Shown here: positions 1-12,454 of the stretch, piece after piece
How the letters are laid out: every line of letters starts with the position of its first letter
Numbering within the stretch: the first letter of the stretch is position 1
Source of the DNA: Parietaria judaica
Taxonomy: Eukaryota > Streptophyta > Magnoliopsida > Rosales > Urticaceae
Length of the DNA stretch: 64,000 nucleotides
Reading direction: 5' to 3'
Assembly (NCBI GenBank): GCA_954871525.1
Contig: OX940864.1
Span: forward strand, 15,122,001 to 15,186,000
The notes under the pieces: model-generated
The model's input: only the letters and a program-made list of their open reading frames with translations
Database searches by the model: none
What the model was told of the DNA's origin: nothing
Position numbers and translations under genes: made by a program

Positions 1-196
1 GCACGCAAATCGATCGGAGTATCCGGTTTTATCCTTGTTGGCTCGTGACATTCTCACAATCCCGGTCTCAACGGTATCATCGGAAGCGGCATTCTCAATG
101 GCCGGAAGGATGTTAGAGCCTCGCCGCAAGTCTACAAAATCATTGATGGTCGAGATTCTTATGCTTTCGAGAGATTGGATTATGGCCAACAAGTGA
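1..196 (+). pseudogene. hAT transposase, C-terminal dimerisation domain (cut by window edge)
   Basis: Reading from base 2 to the TGA at 194-196 gives about 64 residues typical of the hAT C-terminal dimerisation region: a P-x-L-S-x-L-A-R-D-I-L stretch, then I-P-V-S-T-V-S-S-E-A-A-F-S, a glycine-arginine turn, and a final helix with R-D-W-I. This domain holds hAT transposase subunits together on the element ends. The ORF is open to the left edge, so the length and integrity of the whole transposase cannot be judged. The CCGG-rich DNA that follows fits the element's subterminal region. Identity of the domain is firm; whether the element is intact is unknown. Confidence 0.85.
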
Positions 197-677
197 CAAC
201 AAGAAAACGATATGTTCGACCGAGAAATGGCGAATTAGTTTTCACAGATTCAAATGTAATTCGTTTTCAATTGTTCGTTTTCTTATTGTACTTTGAATTT
301 GTAACTTCGTTTGCCGTTCGAAATTTGGTTGTAGTTGTACTTTCCCGTATCCGACCTTCGAGTTTGTTGAATAAAAACGCATATTTACTTTCTTTTGTTG
401 TTGTATGTTTTATTTATTTCATAATTATTTTTTAAATATTTAAAACACTTAAAATAATTTAAAATTTTAAAATTTTATTTTTTTCAAAACCGAACTTAAG
501 TACCAAAATGTTAGATTTGAACTAAACGAAACGAGGGACTAAACAATAAATAACACGATTAAAAAAAAAATCCCGGATCCGGATATATCCGGGATTTTTT
601 TTTCCCGGACCCGGATATATCCGTATCCGAGTTTTGGTAAATAAAAAAAAAATCCGGTCGGGTGGGTTTTTACCCTA
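197..677 (+). mobile_element. 3' non-coding end of the hAT element
   Basis: AT-rich sequence downstream of the transposase stop, with CCGG-rich subterminal motifs at 570-670 that include a small inverted repeat (atcccgga / tccgggat, about 570-597). It ends in ...TTTTTACCCTA at about 677, resembling the inverted TAGGG ends of hAT elements elsewhere in the window. The exact end and the target duplication cannot be set because the left end lies outside the window. Confidence 0.55.
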
Positions 678-1463
678 CATTTTGGGGATTACCAAGAATC
701 GAAATAAGTTAATAAACACAGATTCAAAATAAACCTACCAACTGTTAATAAAAGCAGATTCGAAATAAACCCAAGTACCAACAATTAATAATGTGATTCA
801 AAAATCGCCGTGAATGGAGTATTCCCTAATTTCAAGGATTTTAAATTTCAAATATGATTTTCGTATTTAATTTAATATTAAAATGAAAATTCAAATGCTG
901 AATTAGTGGAACAGAATATCGTTAATTATAATTAGATATTAAAATCAGAATGTGTAAATATAATATTTAAGGGTATATAGGTCATTTTAAATTCATTAAC
1001 ATGGTTAATTGGCTATGAATAAATATAAACCAAAAGTTAGCTATTTAGCAAATATCAACTTTCTATTTGGCTATTACGCTATAATACCCTATTTTAAGAC
1101 CTTAATTCACTATTAAATAAAATAATGGGCGAGCAATGCCTGCCCAATTTAGTACAAGGGCCAGACCTGTGCAATTATTCTACTAATTTATGAGGAAATT
1201 TTTCAGCAAATGCAAAAGAGACGAAAAAAAAAAGGAAAAAAAAGAAAGAAAGAAAGAATGGCAAACTCCCCTAAAAAAATCAAATAAATTGTGCACTAAA
1301 AAAGATATGCAATCAGTGTTGTCAAAATTCGAAAATGGAAAAAACAAACTATAAAGATTTCTTCACTAATATAGTAATGATATCTAAATTTGATATTGAT
1401 CAATATGAAAGAAAAATTATGCAACTAGTATACAATTGATGAGGAAGTTCTTGGGCAATTCTT
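678..1463. other. AT-rich intergenic DNA, 3' side of CIA1
   Basis: No coding frame or RNA gene recognised. Low-complexity A/T runs and a purine-rich tract (about 1215-1260) are present. The 3' UTR and polyadenylation signals of the minus-strand CIA1 gene should lie at the right-hand end. Confidence 0.5.
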
Positions 1464-2339
1464 TTAGTTGGGTAGAGATACCAGTTCCCAGATTTTAATT
1501 GATCCGTCGTCGCTTGCCGAAGCTAGGAGCCGTTTATCCTAAAAGATAAAACAAAAAAAGATAAAAAAATAAATTGAAGGTGAAGAATCAACAGAAGAAT
1601 GAATTCAAAATGTGTCAATATGGTGTTATAAGCAAGTCATGTTTAGTCTTTGAATATTATAATCTCCTCAAATTCATAACCTACTGAAATACAAAAATCG
1701 CGTGAGATTATGTGCAATCTTAACAAGGCTTCAGATTTCAGAGTTTCTGATCTTTGGGCATGGTGATCTTTGATAAATTTGTTAGATTAATTGGCAGTAT
1801 TGCCCCCCTGCACTTTGCATGTTGCAGTTTGACCCTTGGACTATAGTTTTTGCCTTTTGGCAACAATACCCCTCTAATACTAACATTAAAACAGCTCTAC
1901 GAGTAAAAAATGGCCGAAAAATTTAACTTGTGCACAACACATGACTTGTTTTCATTTAATTTTTCGATCTTGATACCTTTAAGTCATGTATTGCGGAAAA
2001 GTTAACATTTTTCAACATTTTCTAACGCGTACGCAATGTGCTACTTTTGAAAGTACAGGGGGAAACTTGCACCAACATGCAAAGTTCGGGAAGCAATATT
2101 GCCAATTACTCTACTTTTTAAATATCAAAAGGAAAGAAAGCATTAATGTTACTTGTAATGGAAGAGATGGAATCTATAAAGATTGATATGCCACATGGTA
2201 CATGTGGAGAATCCCATGGGGGTTGTTTTGTAATTGTCATTGTAAAAGAAAGCTTATCACAAGAATACGAGCATGTAAAGATAAGATTAAGAACTAACAT
2301 TTTCCAATTTTCATGAATTGAAGAGACAGGTGTCTATTT

Positions 2340-2392
<53 letters not shown>

Positions 2393-5300
2393 TAAGGACA
2401 AATATGGAAATGGGAATCAAAATCTTACCCCAGTGCTCCATTGTACTGAATTTATGTCCATGTCATGAGCTTTTTCCTGCTTTATCAGAAGCTTATACTT
2501 TGGCCCATCAACCTTTAAAGTAGCTCAAGTCAGTATTTTCATATATATATATATAATATAAATAAAATAATAATAAAGAATCAAGAGCACTCGTTGAGCT
2601 GGGAAATGAAACCGACAGGGGTTCAGTTCAGTTTCCGAGTTATTAATCTTATTTTATGAAACTCGCATTTCGGACAGGTTATATAATCGGATAAATTTGC
2701 TATGAATCCAGTCTTCAAACGATCATAAATTAATAATAATAAAAAAAAGCTTCCAAAACCAAAGAAAAAAACTAAAAGCTCCTAAGACATGACCGGTAAA
2801 TTTACCAGTAAAGGTACCTACTAGAGCTGGCTACATTTAAAATAGGATTTTTTTCTTTCTTTCGAGTTTCCGGCATAAAACTTCCATCCCCAAAAACTAG
2901 AAATAGAAAGGATTTATACAAGAGAACCCTGTAAAACTGCTTCGAAAAAAATACTTAGGTATGAAACTGGTGTTCGCTTCTGATTTTTTGACATTTTCAA
3001 AACCTAAAATATATTTCCCAGTTTTGTACCAATAAAAGCCGAATAATTCTGATTCCGCCAGTGTAAAATCAATTCATAAACAAAAAAATACAAAATACAA
3101 AACCTAAAAAAAGTAGGACCAGTAATTTTCGGTGTAAACTTGCACCCTAAAGTATAGAGAGGAAAAAGGATTATCAAATAGACTAATAGTGACGCAGATT
3201 TTTCTACAAAAGTAATAAATTAGAATATATGGAAAAAAGGAAAGAACATACTGAGCTATCTTTGTCCTTGTTTTCCACAAAAAGTCGTATGGAATCGTCA
3301 GCTGCTCCACTGGCAATGATACCTTCCCTTCATATAGTCAACGATATATTCTTCAGATAACTATATAAACAGAAATACAAAGTAGTAATACGAGTATCAC
3401 GATATAATATTTAGATTAATGCAATCAAATTTGCGTAAACATTTAGTTTGCTTATTGATAACTGAAGCACTATTGGCTACTAAGAAAATGAGCCAGAAAA
3501 GTCCCTCTGTTAGTATTTTGGTGTGGATTCAATCTTTCACTGATTTAGATGAAAACTAAAAAAAAAAAAACATATTATTTGTAAGTTTAAAGGGTAATTC
3601 ACAGAAGTTTAAGTGTTATGATCATTAAATTTAACTATTTACTATGTTAAAAACACATGGAGTTTCGTAATTACCCATAAAAGTTGCATAAAAAATATCT
3701 TTTTATATTTAGTTTCTATCTGTTTTTCTGTCCAAAACAACAGTGAAGGAGGACCAAAATGCTTTATCGAGTGACCATTCCCGCTCATTTTTTTCTTCTA
3801 AGAGAACATTGCCGCACATACCACTTAACAAAGGGATAGCTTAAATATTTTTGTTTAACTCAATCAATGACTACATCGAACACATATCGCATTGCATATT
3901 AAATTTATCTAGATCATTATTTCATCATTCCAAAAATATGGAATAGCAGTCAAAAGACTCGTTCGCCAGCAATACTCATCTTATGCTACCGTGAGTTCGA
4001 TCATGAGCCAAGATTACTATATATCATTCGTAAGTTCTATTATAAGTTAAAAATTAGAAAAGCAAGTATCAGCTTATATCAATCTCGAAAAACTAGAGTT
4101 TATTGAAAAACAAAATAGTTCTAACAGATTTTGTTTTCTCAGTACCTTGACCAATGAACCGAAAAGATAGTCCGTTCATGATAACCCGCAATAGTGCAAA
4201 CGTGTTGCCTGAAAAAGCCAAGGCATATTTTCATATGAGGAATTCTAATTGTTTTCCTTGTCCTTAAAAAGAATACAAATATGAATTTGAAAAGAAATAC
4301 TTATAAAAATTCACAATTATAAGATCAGAGAGCAACATAAATGTTTACGAACTTAAAGATACTGTTACGACAAAGCTGAATCTCATAACAGGAGCTGTTA
4401 ATTTCACTTCCGAGCCTCACTCCTAATAAGCTAGACTTATTTTATAGAGATACTAAGCTAATTAACTTTAGGAGAATGTATCTGGCTTCCTTTCTCATTC
4501 ATTTTGTGCCCTTTATATAGACAAGGCATTACAACCTAATGGGCCAGGCGGCCAGGCCCAAACACTAAAACTGAATAACGTAAACCCTAAAACATTTTTA
4601 AACATGAATAACTAACATAACATATTTAAATAACAAAACAATAGCATGATAATCAAGCAACCTGATGAGCATAATTAAATTATGAATAATGTTACGTAAC
4701 AGTACATAATCGTTGAGAATAAAGTTCCTCACCACGGAGCGTAATCGTTTCCAGATTGCGTGATTGCTAAGTCTATTTCCCATATCTTTAGAGTCAGATC
4801 ATCACTGCAAAATTTATTGCCTGCTATTTTAATATTCTCTTTCAAAAGTCCTCTTTATATAACGAGAAGTTAGATTTAATATTATGCTATGAGAGAAACA
4901 TATTATTATTTAGATTACTTAAAAATGAACATTAAAGACACTTCCTTACCTACACGTAACCATTTTGTCTCCACTAGGGTTGAATGAGAGAGCCCAAACC
5001 GTAGAGGTGTGACCACTGATAAAAAAAACAAGGCTTTTTATATGATTACAGAACAATGGTAAACAATCTCACAAGCAGAAGGAGAGAAGCTTAGTCATAT
5101 ATTGTAGCTTGGCGTGATTGATTTTCTAATACGTAAATTCGCAGTAATGCCCCCTGAAATTTAATTTTTAAACTAAATGCCTCATTTAGTTCTAAAAATA
5201 GAGCATTAACCCCTAAGCGTTAAAAAATGTTAATCGTGCACAACACGACTTACTAGAATGTATTTTTGTCAATTTATTATTGAATGAGATATAGTATTTT

Positions 5301-8300
5301 TATTTTTATTTTGAATGAGATATACTATTGAATGTGGGATTACTCTAATGCAATAGTCATGCATTGCTCAACAGTTATAATTCTCGACTTGCTGGGAAAT
5401 GAGGTACCTCTTGAAAGTATAAGGGGTATTGCTACCAAAAATTAAAGTTGGTGAGGGCAATATTGCATATTTACTCTTCTAATATCATTAATCAATAAGT
5501 GAGTACATTTTTTACTCAAATAACAAAAACAATAATTTACACTAACCGTCTAATTAGCTATAATTATAATAACTGGCCGCATTAGAATTTTTACTTAGAA
5601 AATAGTCCCTAACTTTCTATGTTTGTACATACTTGTTAGATTCATCTAATGTCTGAACACACCCCCAATCACCATCCTCATCTGCCCAAACCTGGGAGTA
5701 AAAACACTTACATTAGAAAACCAGAATTGGCAACAAAAATATTATTACATGAATACTATATGATTTATAAAACTAAAGATTAAATGATTATGCGGCTTAA
5801 CTGAAATGGCTGTATATATGCCACACATTAAGATACACATACAATATAATATAAAATTATCAATAATTACACTGAGACATATATTAGTTAACTTTACCAC
5901 TAATATTATTAATGCATATTTAATATATATACATATAATTATAGGGAATCAATCACCGTACTGCAATCAAAGTCTCTAAATACATGTAATTTATGAAACA
6001 GTGAGATAATATGTTATTAATAATATATATGGCTTCAGAAACACACTATCAACTAACTAAGATATTCTGTCGTCGATATTGACTAGAGTTAAGTATGAGG
6101 CAAAAAAAAGTAAACGGAATTATCACAAACATAACTATAGAATTGGTCACTTATCATATGTAATTTAGTTGTAAAGCCTAGTTAATTTACTTATTCTAGA
6201 AAGTTTAGTAGTTAATCGTTCTGTATCTATATGTTTGGAATTCCGTTGAGAATCATTGAACAGAAATTATTCTTTCAATCTCTGAAGATCACAATAACAT
6301 TCAAAAGTAATTTTAAATAATAGTAATTATAGATTGTTTTGATGTTACCTTAATAGTGTCATCATAGCTACAAGAAAACAAAATGTCTGCGGTTGGATGC
6401 CATTGAACAAACTTCACGTCTTGCGTGTGTCCACCCATCATTGCTTCACATAAAAATTCACTGCTTGTCTGTGCTTCCCAAATCCACACGGTTTTATCTC
6501 TGCTACATGTAGCAAGCAAAGTCCCAGAAGCATTCCACGATACACTCTTCACTTCACTGTCATGACCCTATATACAAGCACAGTTATGACGCGATCCTGA
6601 TCCAATTAAATGCTAACAAATCAATCACGTCACACAAACACAATTCCGGCTAACGAAAGATCATCGAGATGATGCTCCCCCTTCCCCTTTAGACTAATTT
6701 ATCCGAAGAACACAAATGAATGACAGATCCTTCGAGAGTATGGTTAGAGACTCCTAGATGCAAAAGGGAAAATTATCCAAACAAGTGCATAGCCGTCGCC
6801 ATCACCCAAGGTGGGCAACTAAAAGCTTGGCCAAAACCCCTCAATTACATTAGGAAATTACTGGAGTACCCTTAATGACATAATTAAAGCTTAATTAATA
6901 TAAAGGAATTAAACTAAATATCCTAAAGGACATTTTTGACCTGCGGTGCTTGTACGTTAGAAGAGGGCATTATTATCTATAAGAAACGTATAAGAAAAAC
7001 ATAATAAGAACAGAGGGGAAAAAAAACCATTAAAGTAATATCTAGTCAGCTATACTTAAAATATATATAGATATAGATATACAAAATTATATATATCAGT
7101 CTAATCAGCTATACTTAGTTACAATAGCTAATTACATAAAATTGTTTACTACTACCCTACTTTCTACATTTTCTATACTAATAAGAAGAGAGGAAAAGAA
7201 GAAAATATTATCATAATATTGTTCTCTTTGAGAATTTCTGAATTACTAAACTGGAGTACATAGTACACCCTTATCAGTATATAACACATGAATATTAATA
7301 ATAATTGTTAACTATAATTAATTCCTCTAAGAAAGGAACCTATCAAATCAGCTATAACTACAATAAAAATTACATATAAGTGTTTATTTACATTATACTA
7401 ACTTACTTTCTACATTTCTACAAAAATCATATCTGGTCATGTTCTATACCTGTGACTTCAAATTGCTCCAAAATAACAAAATAACCAGTATCATAGAAAG
7501 CCAAAACAAAATAAACTTTGTAAGACTAACCTTTCCACTAAGACTCTATTGATATGGGCACCAGTGCAGCGTTATGAGCATATGGGGAAAACATTAGGAA
7601 AAAAAAAGAGAGAGGAAAGTAATAAGAAAATGAACATCAAATCATAGCCGGTAAGGCACGACTCCTGTTTTTAAGTCAAGCCTCAAACATTTTTTTACTT
7701 AAAATTGCTCAGGATAGCAAAAACCAAGATCATATAAACCCAGAAAACATAATAAATTAGTATAATTAAGCTTTCTAACTCACTCCTTTGTCTAAACACT
7801 AGTTAATTTAACTACCAACTCCAATCATACGTTGTAAAAATGTTCGCCAATTAATTTATCACAAGTATTACCACAATAATTTATACCCATGTACGAACAA
7901 ATTATAACATATAATACGTACCTAGAGCTTTTAAACTATGGTATAATTCAATTCTAACTTTCTCTTTTTCTCTTTACCTTCTCTATGTTAATCTAGCTCA
8001 GAATATAAGCTCATTATTTAGACACTTTAAGTCATGCTTCCACATTTGTGACTTGCAATTGCATAAATCTGGATCTTATAAACCCAGAAAGCAACATAAA
8101 TTAACTAAGCTGTACAACTCGCTCCTTCACCTAAGTATTTGTTCACTCAATCTACCAACTCCAATCTTTTTCTTTTCTTTTTATGGACGACTAGTTCGCA
8201 ATAAAAGGAAAATATAAATTACATTATAACTTATAAGTAAGTAGAACTTTCAAACTAAGGTATAGTTCACCTCTAACTTTCTTTCTTTATTCCTTTAAAA

Positions 8301-9642
8301 AAAATTCTGGTTATCTCACCTTGATCTTTTTAATCGGTTGCTCAGATTATGCTCATTGTTTAGAATTTTTTAACTTTTCTGACTTCAAATTGCACTTGGA
8401 TAGCATAAAATAAACCATGAGCATATAAACCCAAGAAAACATAATAAACTTTATATATACAAAATTGTGGAACTAAATGAGACTGTACATTAAGAAAAGA
8501 CAAAGGGTATCAGTACCTCCAAAACTGAAACGCATTCAAAATCACCCCCGACATTTTCCCAAATGCCAGTTGTAGCATCAAAGCTACCAGTAGCCAATAA
8601 CTTCCCGGATGGGGTCCACGCACATGATCGGACGGTTCTAGTATGTCTATCTTCCAATACTTCCTGCATATATAGAACCATCTCACATATGAAACAAATT
8701 CCAAATTAATAAGAAGTTATGGGACAAATGTCCTACAAACATATAAAGAAACCGACCACGAAAAATAACCAAAACAAACACATACCAACGGGAATTCACC
8801 GAAGAGATTATTACCAATGATTTAATGGAATAAAGGAGCCAAAGCTCTCTCAATGTCTTGCATCAAACCGACATAACAGAACATAACCACGGCCCAAATC
8901 CCTAGCATAGAGATCAGGGCTTCCTAATCTTTCCATTATTTCTATTCTATTTACCAAAAATAACCTACTAGTACTCTAAAGATATAGTGTTGACATTGCA
9001 ACAAGGTGGGAAAAGCTCAATTCAAACGCAATTAATCATAATATATCGGTAAGCATCGACGAACGGGAAGAAAGACCGTCGTTGAACTCGGTACTACTAG
9101 CATATTCTATAAGCTAAACAGCAATATATCTCCACTTTCGATGAACATTCCAACATAAGCAGTCGAAAATCACGCAAAGAATCACAAGTCATAGAGCAGA
9201 ATTTCCTTTGACATTGCTTCACTATTCACAATTAACAAAAAGCACAAGCATTCAACTCGAAGCTTCTCCTTACTAAGCATGGAGAAGCTCGAGCATTCTC
9301 CTCCAAATTCACTAAACAATGTGTGAAATTTTTCACAGAAACAGATCACTGATCAATCTCTCAACCGCTTACTACATCACAGGATCAAAAGGACTACTGT
9401 AATCCAACCAAAGCTCCATTAAAGCTCAAAGAGAAACTAACCTTGCATTCCCAAGACGAATCGGAAGAGGAGCGAGTCTGCTCCCAAATCCGGACGGTCT
9501 TGTCCCCGCTGCAAGAAGCAAACGACGCCGGAATCCCGTTGACTCCGGTGGCCGGATTCCACGCCAGACTCCAAACCCTATCGGTGTGTCCCTCGAGCTT
9601 CTGAACCTCTCTCAGTTCGTACTGACCATCAACGAACTCCAT
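1464..9642 (-). CDS. CIA1: CIA1/CIAO1-type cytosolic iron-sulfur assembly WD40 protein, 10 exons
   Basis: Predicted 353-aa seven-bladed WD40 propeller. In the cytosolic Fe-S assembly (CIA) pathway this protein is part of the targeting complex, with CIA2/AE7-type and MMS19-type partners, that hands Fe-S clusters to cytosolic and nuclear apoproteins. Exons (minus): 9642-9442, 8663-8517, 6567-6349, 5691-5633, 5015-4950, 4804-4733, 4208-4146, 3327-3252, 2512-2429, 1538-1464; every join keeps frame and every intron is GT-AG. Blade signatures include [10 protein letters not shown] near residue 16, [33 protein letters not shown] and the final S-D-D-G-S-I-K-I-W. These match Arabidopsis At2g26060 from memory. 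Length is normal for the family. The start is the first in-frame ATG next to conserved sequence. Intron 2 (1.9 kb) is full of repeats. Confidence 0.95.
1786..2111. mobile_element. MITE-like repeat, copy 1 (CIA1 intron 9)
   Basis: Begins with TTAATTGGCAGTATTGCCC and ends with GCAATATTGCCAATTACTC, so its ends are inverted repeats of about 16-20 bp. The interior contains phrases shared with the copies at 5133-5476 and 39579-40035. No ORF. The superfamily is not settled because the flanking duplication is poor. Confidence 0.6.
2341..2389. repeat. (GA)n microsatellite in CIA1 intron 9
   Basis: About 24 uninterrupted AG dinucleotides, lying about 40 bases downstream of CIA1 exon 9 in genomic coordinates, which is upstream of it only in window order (the gene is on the minus strand). 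Confidence 0.9.
5133..5476. mobile_element. MITE-like repeat, copy 2 (CIA1 intron 4)
   Basis: Starts GTAAATTCGCAGTAATGCCC and ends GGGCAATATTGCATATTTACTC, an inverted pair like the copy at 1786-2111. It also shares an internal block around 'gtgcacaacac..gactt' with that copy. No ORF. Confidence 0.55.
6627..6930. repeat. Dispersed repeat, copy A (CIA1 intron 2)
   Basis: Diverged copy of the sequence at about 49553-49820 in the SOUL-gene intron. Shared blocks in the same order include 'cacacaaaca', 'gagatgatg..tcccccttcc', 'atccaaaca' and 'cccttaatgac.taattaaagct'. No ORF. Superfamily unknown. Confidence 0.6.
7450..8516. repeat. Degenerate tandem array, about 4 units, in CIA1 intron 2
   Basis: A unit of about 250-350 bp recurs. 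Marker 'gacttcaaattgc' or a variant appears near 7454, 7697, 8050 and 8391. It is followed each time by a variant of 'ggatagcaaaa', 'catataaacccagaaaac', and (units 2 and 3) 'ctaccaactccaatc'. The last unit runs up to exon 2. The array explains much of the size of this intron. Confidence 0.65.
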
Positions 9643-9707
9643 TGCAGGCCAGCGAGGAAAGCAGAGCAGATGAATCGTATGCAGTAGCTTCGTATACACG
9701 TGTATGT

Positions 9708-9733
9708 ATGTATATATATATATATATATATAT
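9708..9733. repeat. (TA)n microsatellite in the CIA1 5' region
   Basis: Run of alternating T and A about 65 bases upstream of the CIA1 start codon, probably in the 5' UTR or core promoter. Confidence 0.85.
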
Positions 9734-9901
9734 GTATGAGGGACGGTATATGGATTGAGCTCTGAGAAGTGAGGCTCGAATCGTGGTATTTGTTAGGTTT
9801 AGAAGAAAATACAGAAGGCGAGTGGACGACACGCGCCGAGCGGAGGGCTGTTATTGGCTTACGGGCTCTGTAAAAGTTAAATTCCTGAACTGCCCTTGTG
9901 T

Positions 9902-10149
9902 GGCGGCTTCGGATAATTGGATGGACCGGTTGAGAGGTGTCCGTAAAAGTATTGAAACATCTTATAATTTGTCAACGGGTTGCCGATGGGTAACTGAATA
10001 TCGACATGAAGTCGATAATAACAATGGCGGCTTCGGATAATTGGATGGACCGGTTGAGGTGTCCGTAAAAATTCAACGTTAAATTTGAAACATCTTATAA
10101 ATATTGATGGGTAACCGAATATCGACGTGAAGTCGACAATATTGATGGG
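9902..10149. repeat. Two-copy tandem duplication upstream of CIA1
   Basis: About 124-bp unit: copy 1 at about 9902-10024 and copy 2 at about 10026-10149. Both begin ggcggcttcggataattgg and share 'ttgaaacatcttataa', 'gatgggtaac' and 'gaatatcgac.tgaagtcga' in order. Copy 1 has an extra 'ag' after 'ggttgag', and copy 2 has small insertions and deletions. It sits about 260 bases upstream of CIA1, so it may overlap its promoter. Confidence 0.85.
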
Positions 10150-10163
10150 AAACCGATGATACT

Positions 10164-10505
10164 TCAACGAGTTTTATCAAAAAATGCTGCCGGAATATTA
10201 AAGATGTACAGATGACAGGTGAATTTTGATTGAAAGTAAAAAGACGAGCAAGATTCGTCGCTACGCCATGGAATTTTATTTTTATTTTTATTTTTTCGTT
10301 TTGACTCATAAGCCTTTGAAATAACACTTTGTTTTTCCGGCTTAATATCTTCTATTCTCGGGAGCTCGCGGCGGAAATCCTCCTCGGGAGTCCAACTCGG
10401 AGGCTCTCTGCCGAGACCTCTTCCACAACAATATTCCCAAACAATATCCTTCTTGAGGGAGTGCATCTTGAGATTGGGATTATATTGTAGTCTTGGCCAC
10501 ATCAT
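10164..10505 (-). other. 113-aa ORF of unknown nature
   Basis: An open frame whose first 70 codons look more protein-like than most spurious ORFs: there is a cysteine-glycine-arginine stretch, then P-S-W-T-P-E-E-D-F-R-R-E-L-P-R-I. After that the frame runs into lysine/asparagine low complexity and AT-rich sequence. I do not recognise a family. It could be an exon or gene fragment carried by a repeat, or a chance ORF. No start context, splice partner or neighbour supports a function. Confidence 0.25.
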
Positions 10506-11762
10506 TTTTTCTAATGGTATAAGCTAAGGGTAAGGGGTCGACGATATGTTATGTCCAAACCAAGTCTATGTCTCAAAGAAAAGGGCATCACTATCTCCTC
10601 GCATTTGTAGTTTCAACATGAAGACGTGATAAAGGAAGACAAGGCGCTTATGTCAAAAGATGATACGACTCCGATGCGGTATTTACGGCTATGATATGAG
10701 GCATTTTTGTTAAAAAACCGACTCGACAGATTGGGGAGGTAAGGGAGAAATTATACTTTACCTCGCTTTGTATTATCACAGTCAAACTTTAAATATTCAA
10801 AGAGACTATATAAATGGTTGTTTAACAAAAATTCAAGTACTCAAGCTTACAAATACTTTGTAAAAATATTAGAGGAAAAATTTATTTACTCGTTAAATTA
10901 GTGAAAGCTAATAGACTACACATCTCTTTATTGGTAACGAACATATACATCTATTGTCAAGAAAATAGCATTAACACTTATATTGTACAAAATATTATTG
11001 AAAGACATCGTCGACGAGGAGAAACCAAAAACCTTAGTTAGGGGGTCAGGACTCCGGAACGAGATCAATAACTTGAAGAGGATGAATCAAACTAATTAGG
11101 CTATATTACTCATTAATTAAAGTGGGAGATGGAACACTACACCGCGGTAAGGTGGATCCACTATATTTGTAGAATCTGATACTAGAGATAAATATTTATA
11201 ATTTACATGTTGAGTACCCAATGTTGACGTTTTCTTCGGCGAAAAATAATAAGGTTAAGTGAAAATGTAATTAGAAAATGATGGATAAACAAGATTTGCA
11301 TACACATGGTTCAACTCGACAATGAGGTGACTTCATTTTCTTTTCGGGAAAAATTACAAAAATTCTTAATGATAATAGCACAAAAATGACCTTTGAAAAG
11401 TGTTCTTGAGTCGCAACATGGGAAATACGTTTTTGAGATTTTTTTAGGAATCTATTGGCCTTTGAAAAAGTTTGTGTATTGCTATTTATAAAGAACTCTA
11501 TATTTGTTTTTTGTATAGGGGTAAGTCATTTTCCCGCCTATGGTCTCGAGTTGATGCTTCTCGAGTTCCTTTTTTGAAGGGTCGAAAGGTGTTCAAGAGG
11601 ATCATTGTTTTTTGCACACTTTTGGTTTCTAGATTATGAGCAAGCAATTAATGACGGACATGTTAGAACCCTAATCCTAGTGTCAACCTTCCCGGGGAGC
11701 AAATAAACAAAGGCCAAATTGAATACTTACTTTGATCAACCTTCCGGGCGAGGCATTTACAG
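10506..11762. other. Gene-free intergenic DNA
   Basis: No convincing coding frame, RNA gene or bounded repeat seen on either strand. Confidence 0.45.
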
Positions 11763-12450
11763 TAGGGGTGCAAGCGGACCGGGTACCCGGATTTTTTGCC
11801 ATACCCGCTACCCGGATCTGGAATCCGGGTTTTTTGAAATTGAAACCCGGATCCGGATATTTTTACATAAAAACCCGGAAATCCGGATCCGGGCCCGGTT
11901 TTAAAATAAAAAACCGGTTTTTAAACCCGCATCCGGATTTTTATTTATTTTCGGTTTTAAAATCCGGTTCCGGGTTATAATAAGGATTTGAACCTAAATT
12001 TTATATTAAAAAAAAAAACTTGAAGTAATTATAGCCAAAATTAAAAAATCAAACTATATCATAAACATAACACATATACTTACAAAAACTGATAAGTAAT
12101 TAACATAATAAATACCTGTAATGTTTTATACTATTAGTATTGTGAGAGAAAAAAATTATATCAATTTGGACTAGAAGAAACAAATGATTAACCTACAACA
12201 TTAGTTTGGAGTTGGATGAGAAACAAATAAATGAATATTTCTCTTGATAGAAATTCAATATGTATTTTTTTTTGTATGAAAATTCTAAATATTTTTATGT
12301 ATATATTTAATAACCGGGTTTTAGTAAGCTACTATGCGGGGTCCGGGTTTTTTATTCTCTAAATCCGGTACCCGGAACCGGTTTAATCCGGATGCGATTT
12401 TTTTAATAAACCGGTTCCGGTTTAACCCGGATTAATACGGTTCCGGTTTA
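11763..12450. mobile_element. Non-autonomous hAT-like element, right end unclear
   Basis: Starts TAGGGGTGCAAGCGGACCGG and is packed with CCGG/CCCGG subterminal motifs at both ends (11763-11970 and 12310-12450), with an AT-rich middle. The left end matches the hAT-like termini at 29920 and 44623. No clean inverted right end or 8-bp target duplication was found, so the right end may be eroded. Confidence 0.6.
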
Positions 12451-12454
12451 TTTA

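Noticed and set aside
11719..11980. Arg/Gly/Ser-rich frames
   Set aside because: Translation of CCGG-type hAT subterminal repeats, not genes.
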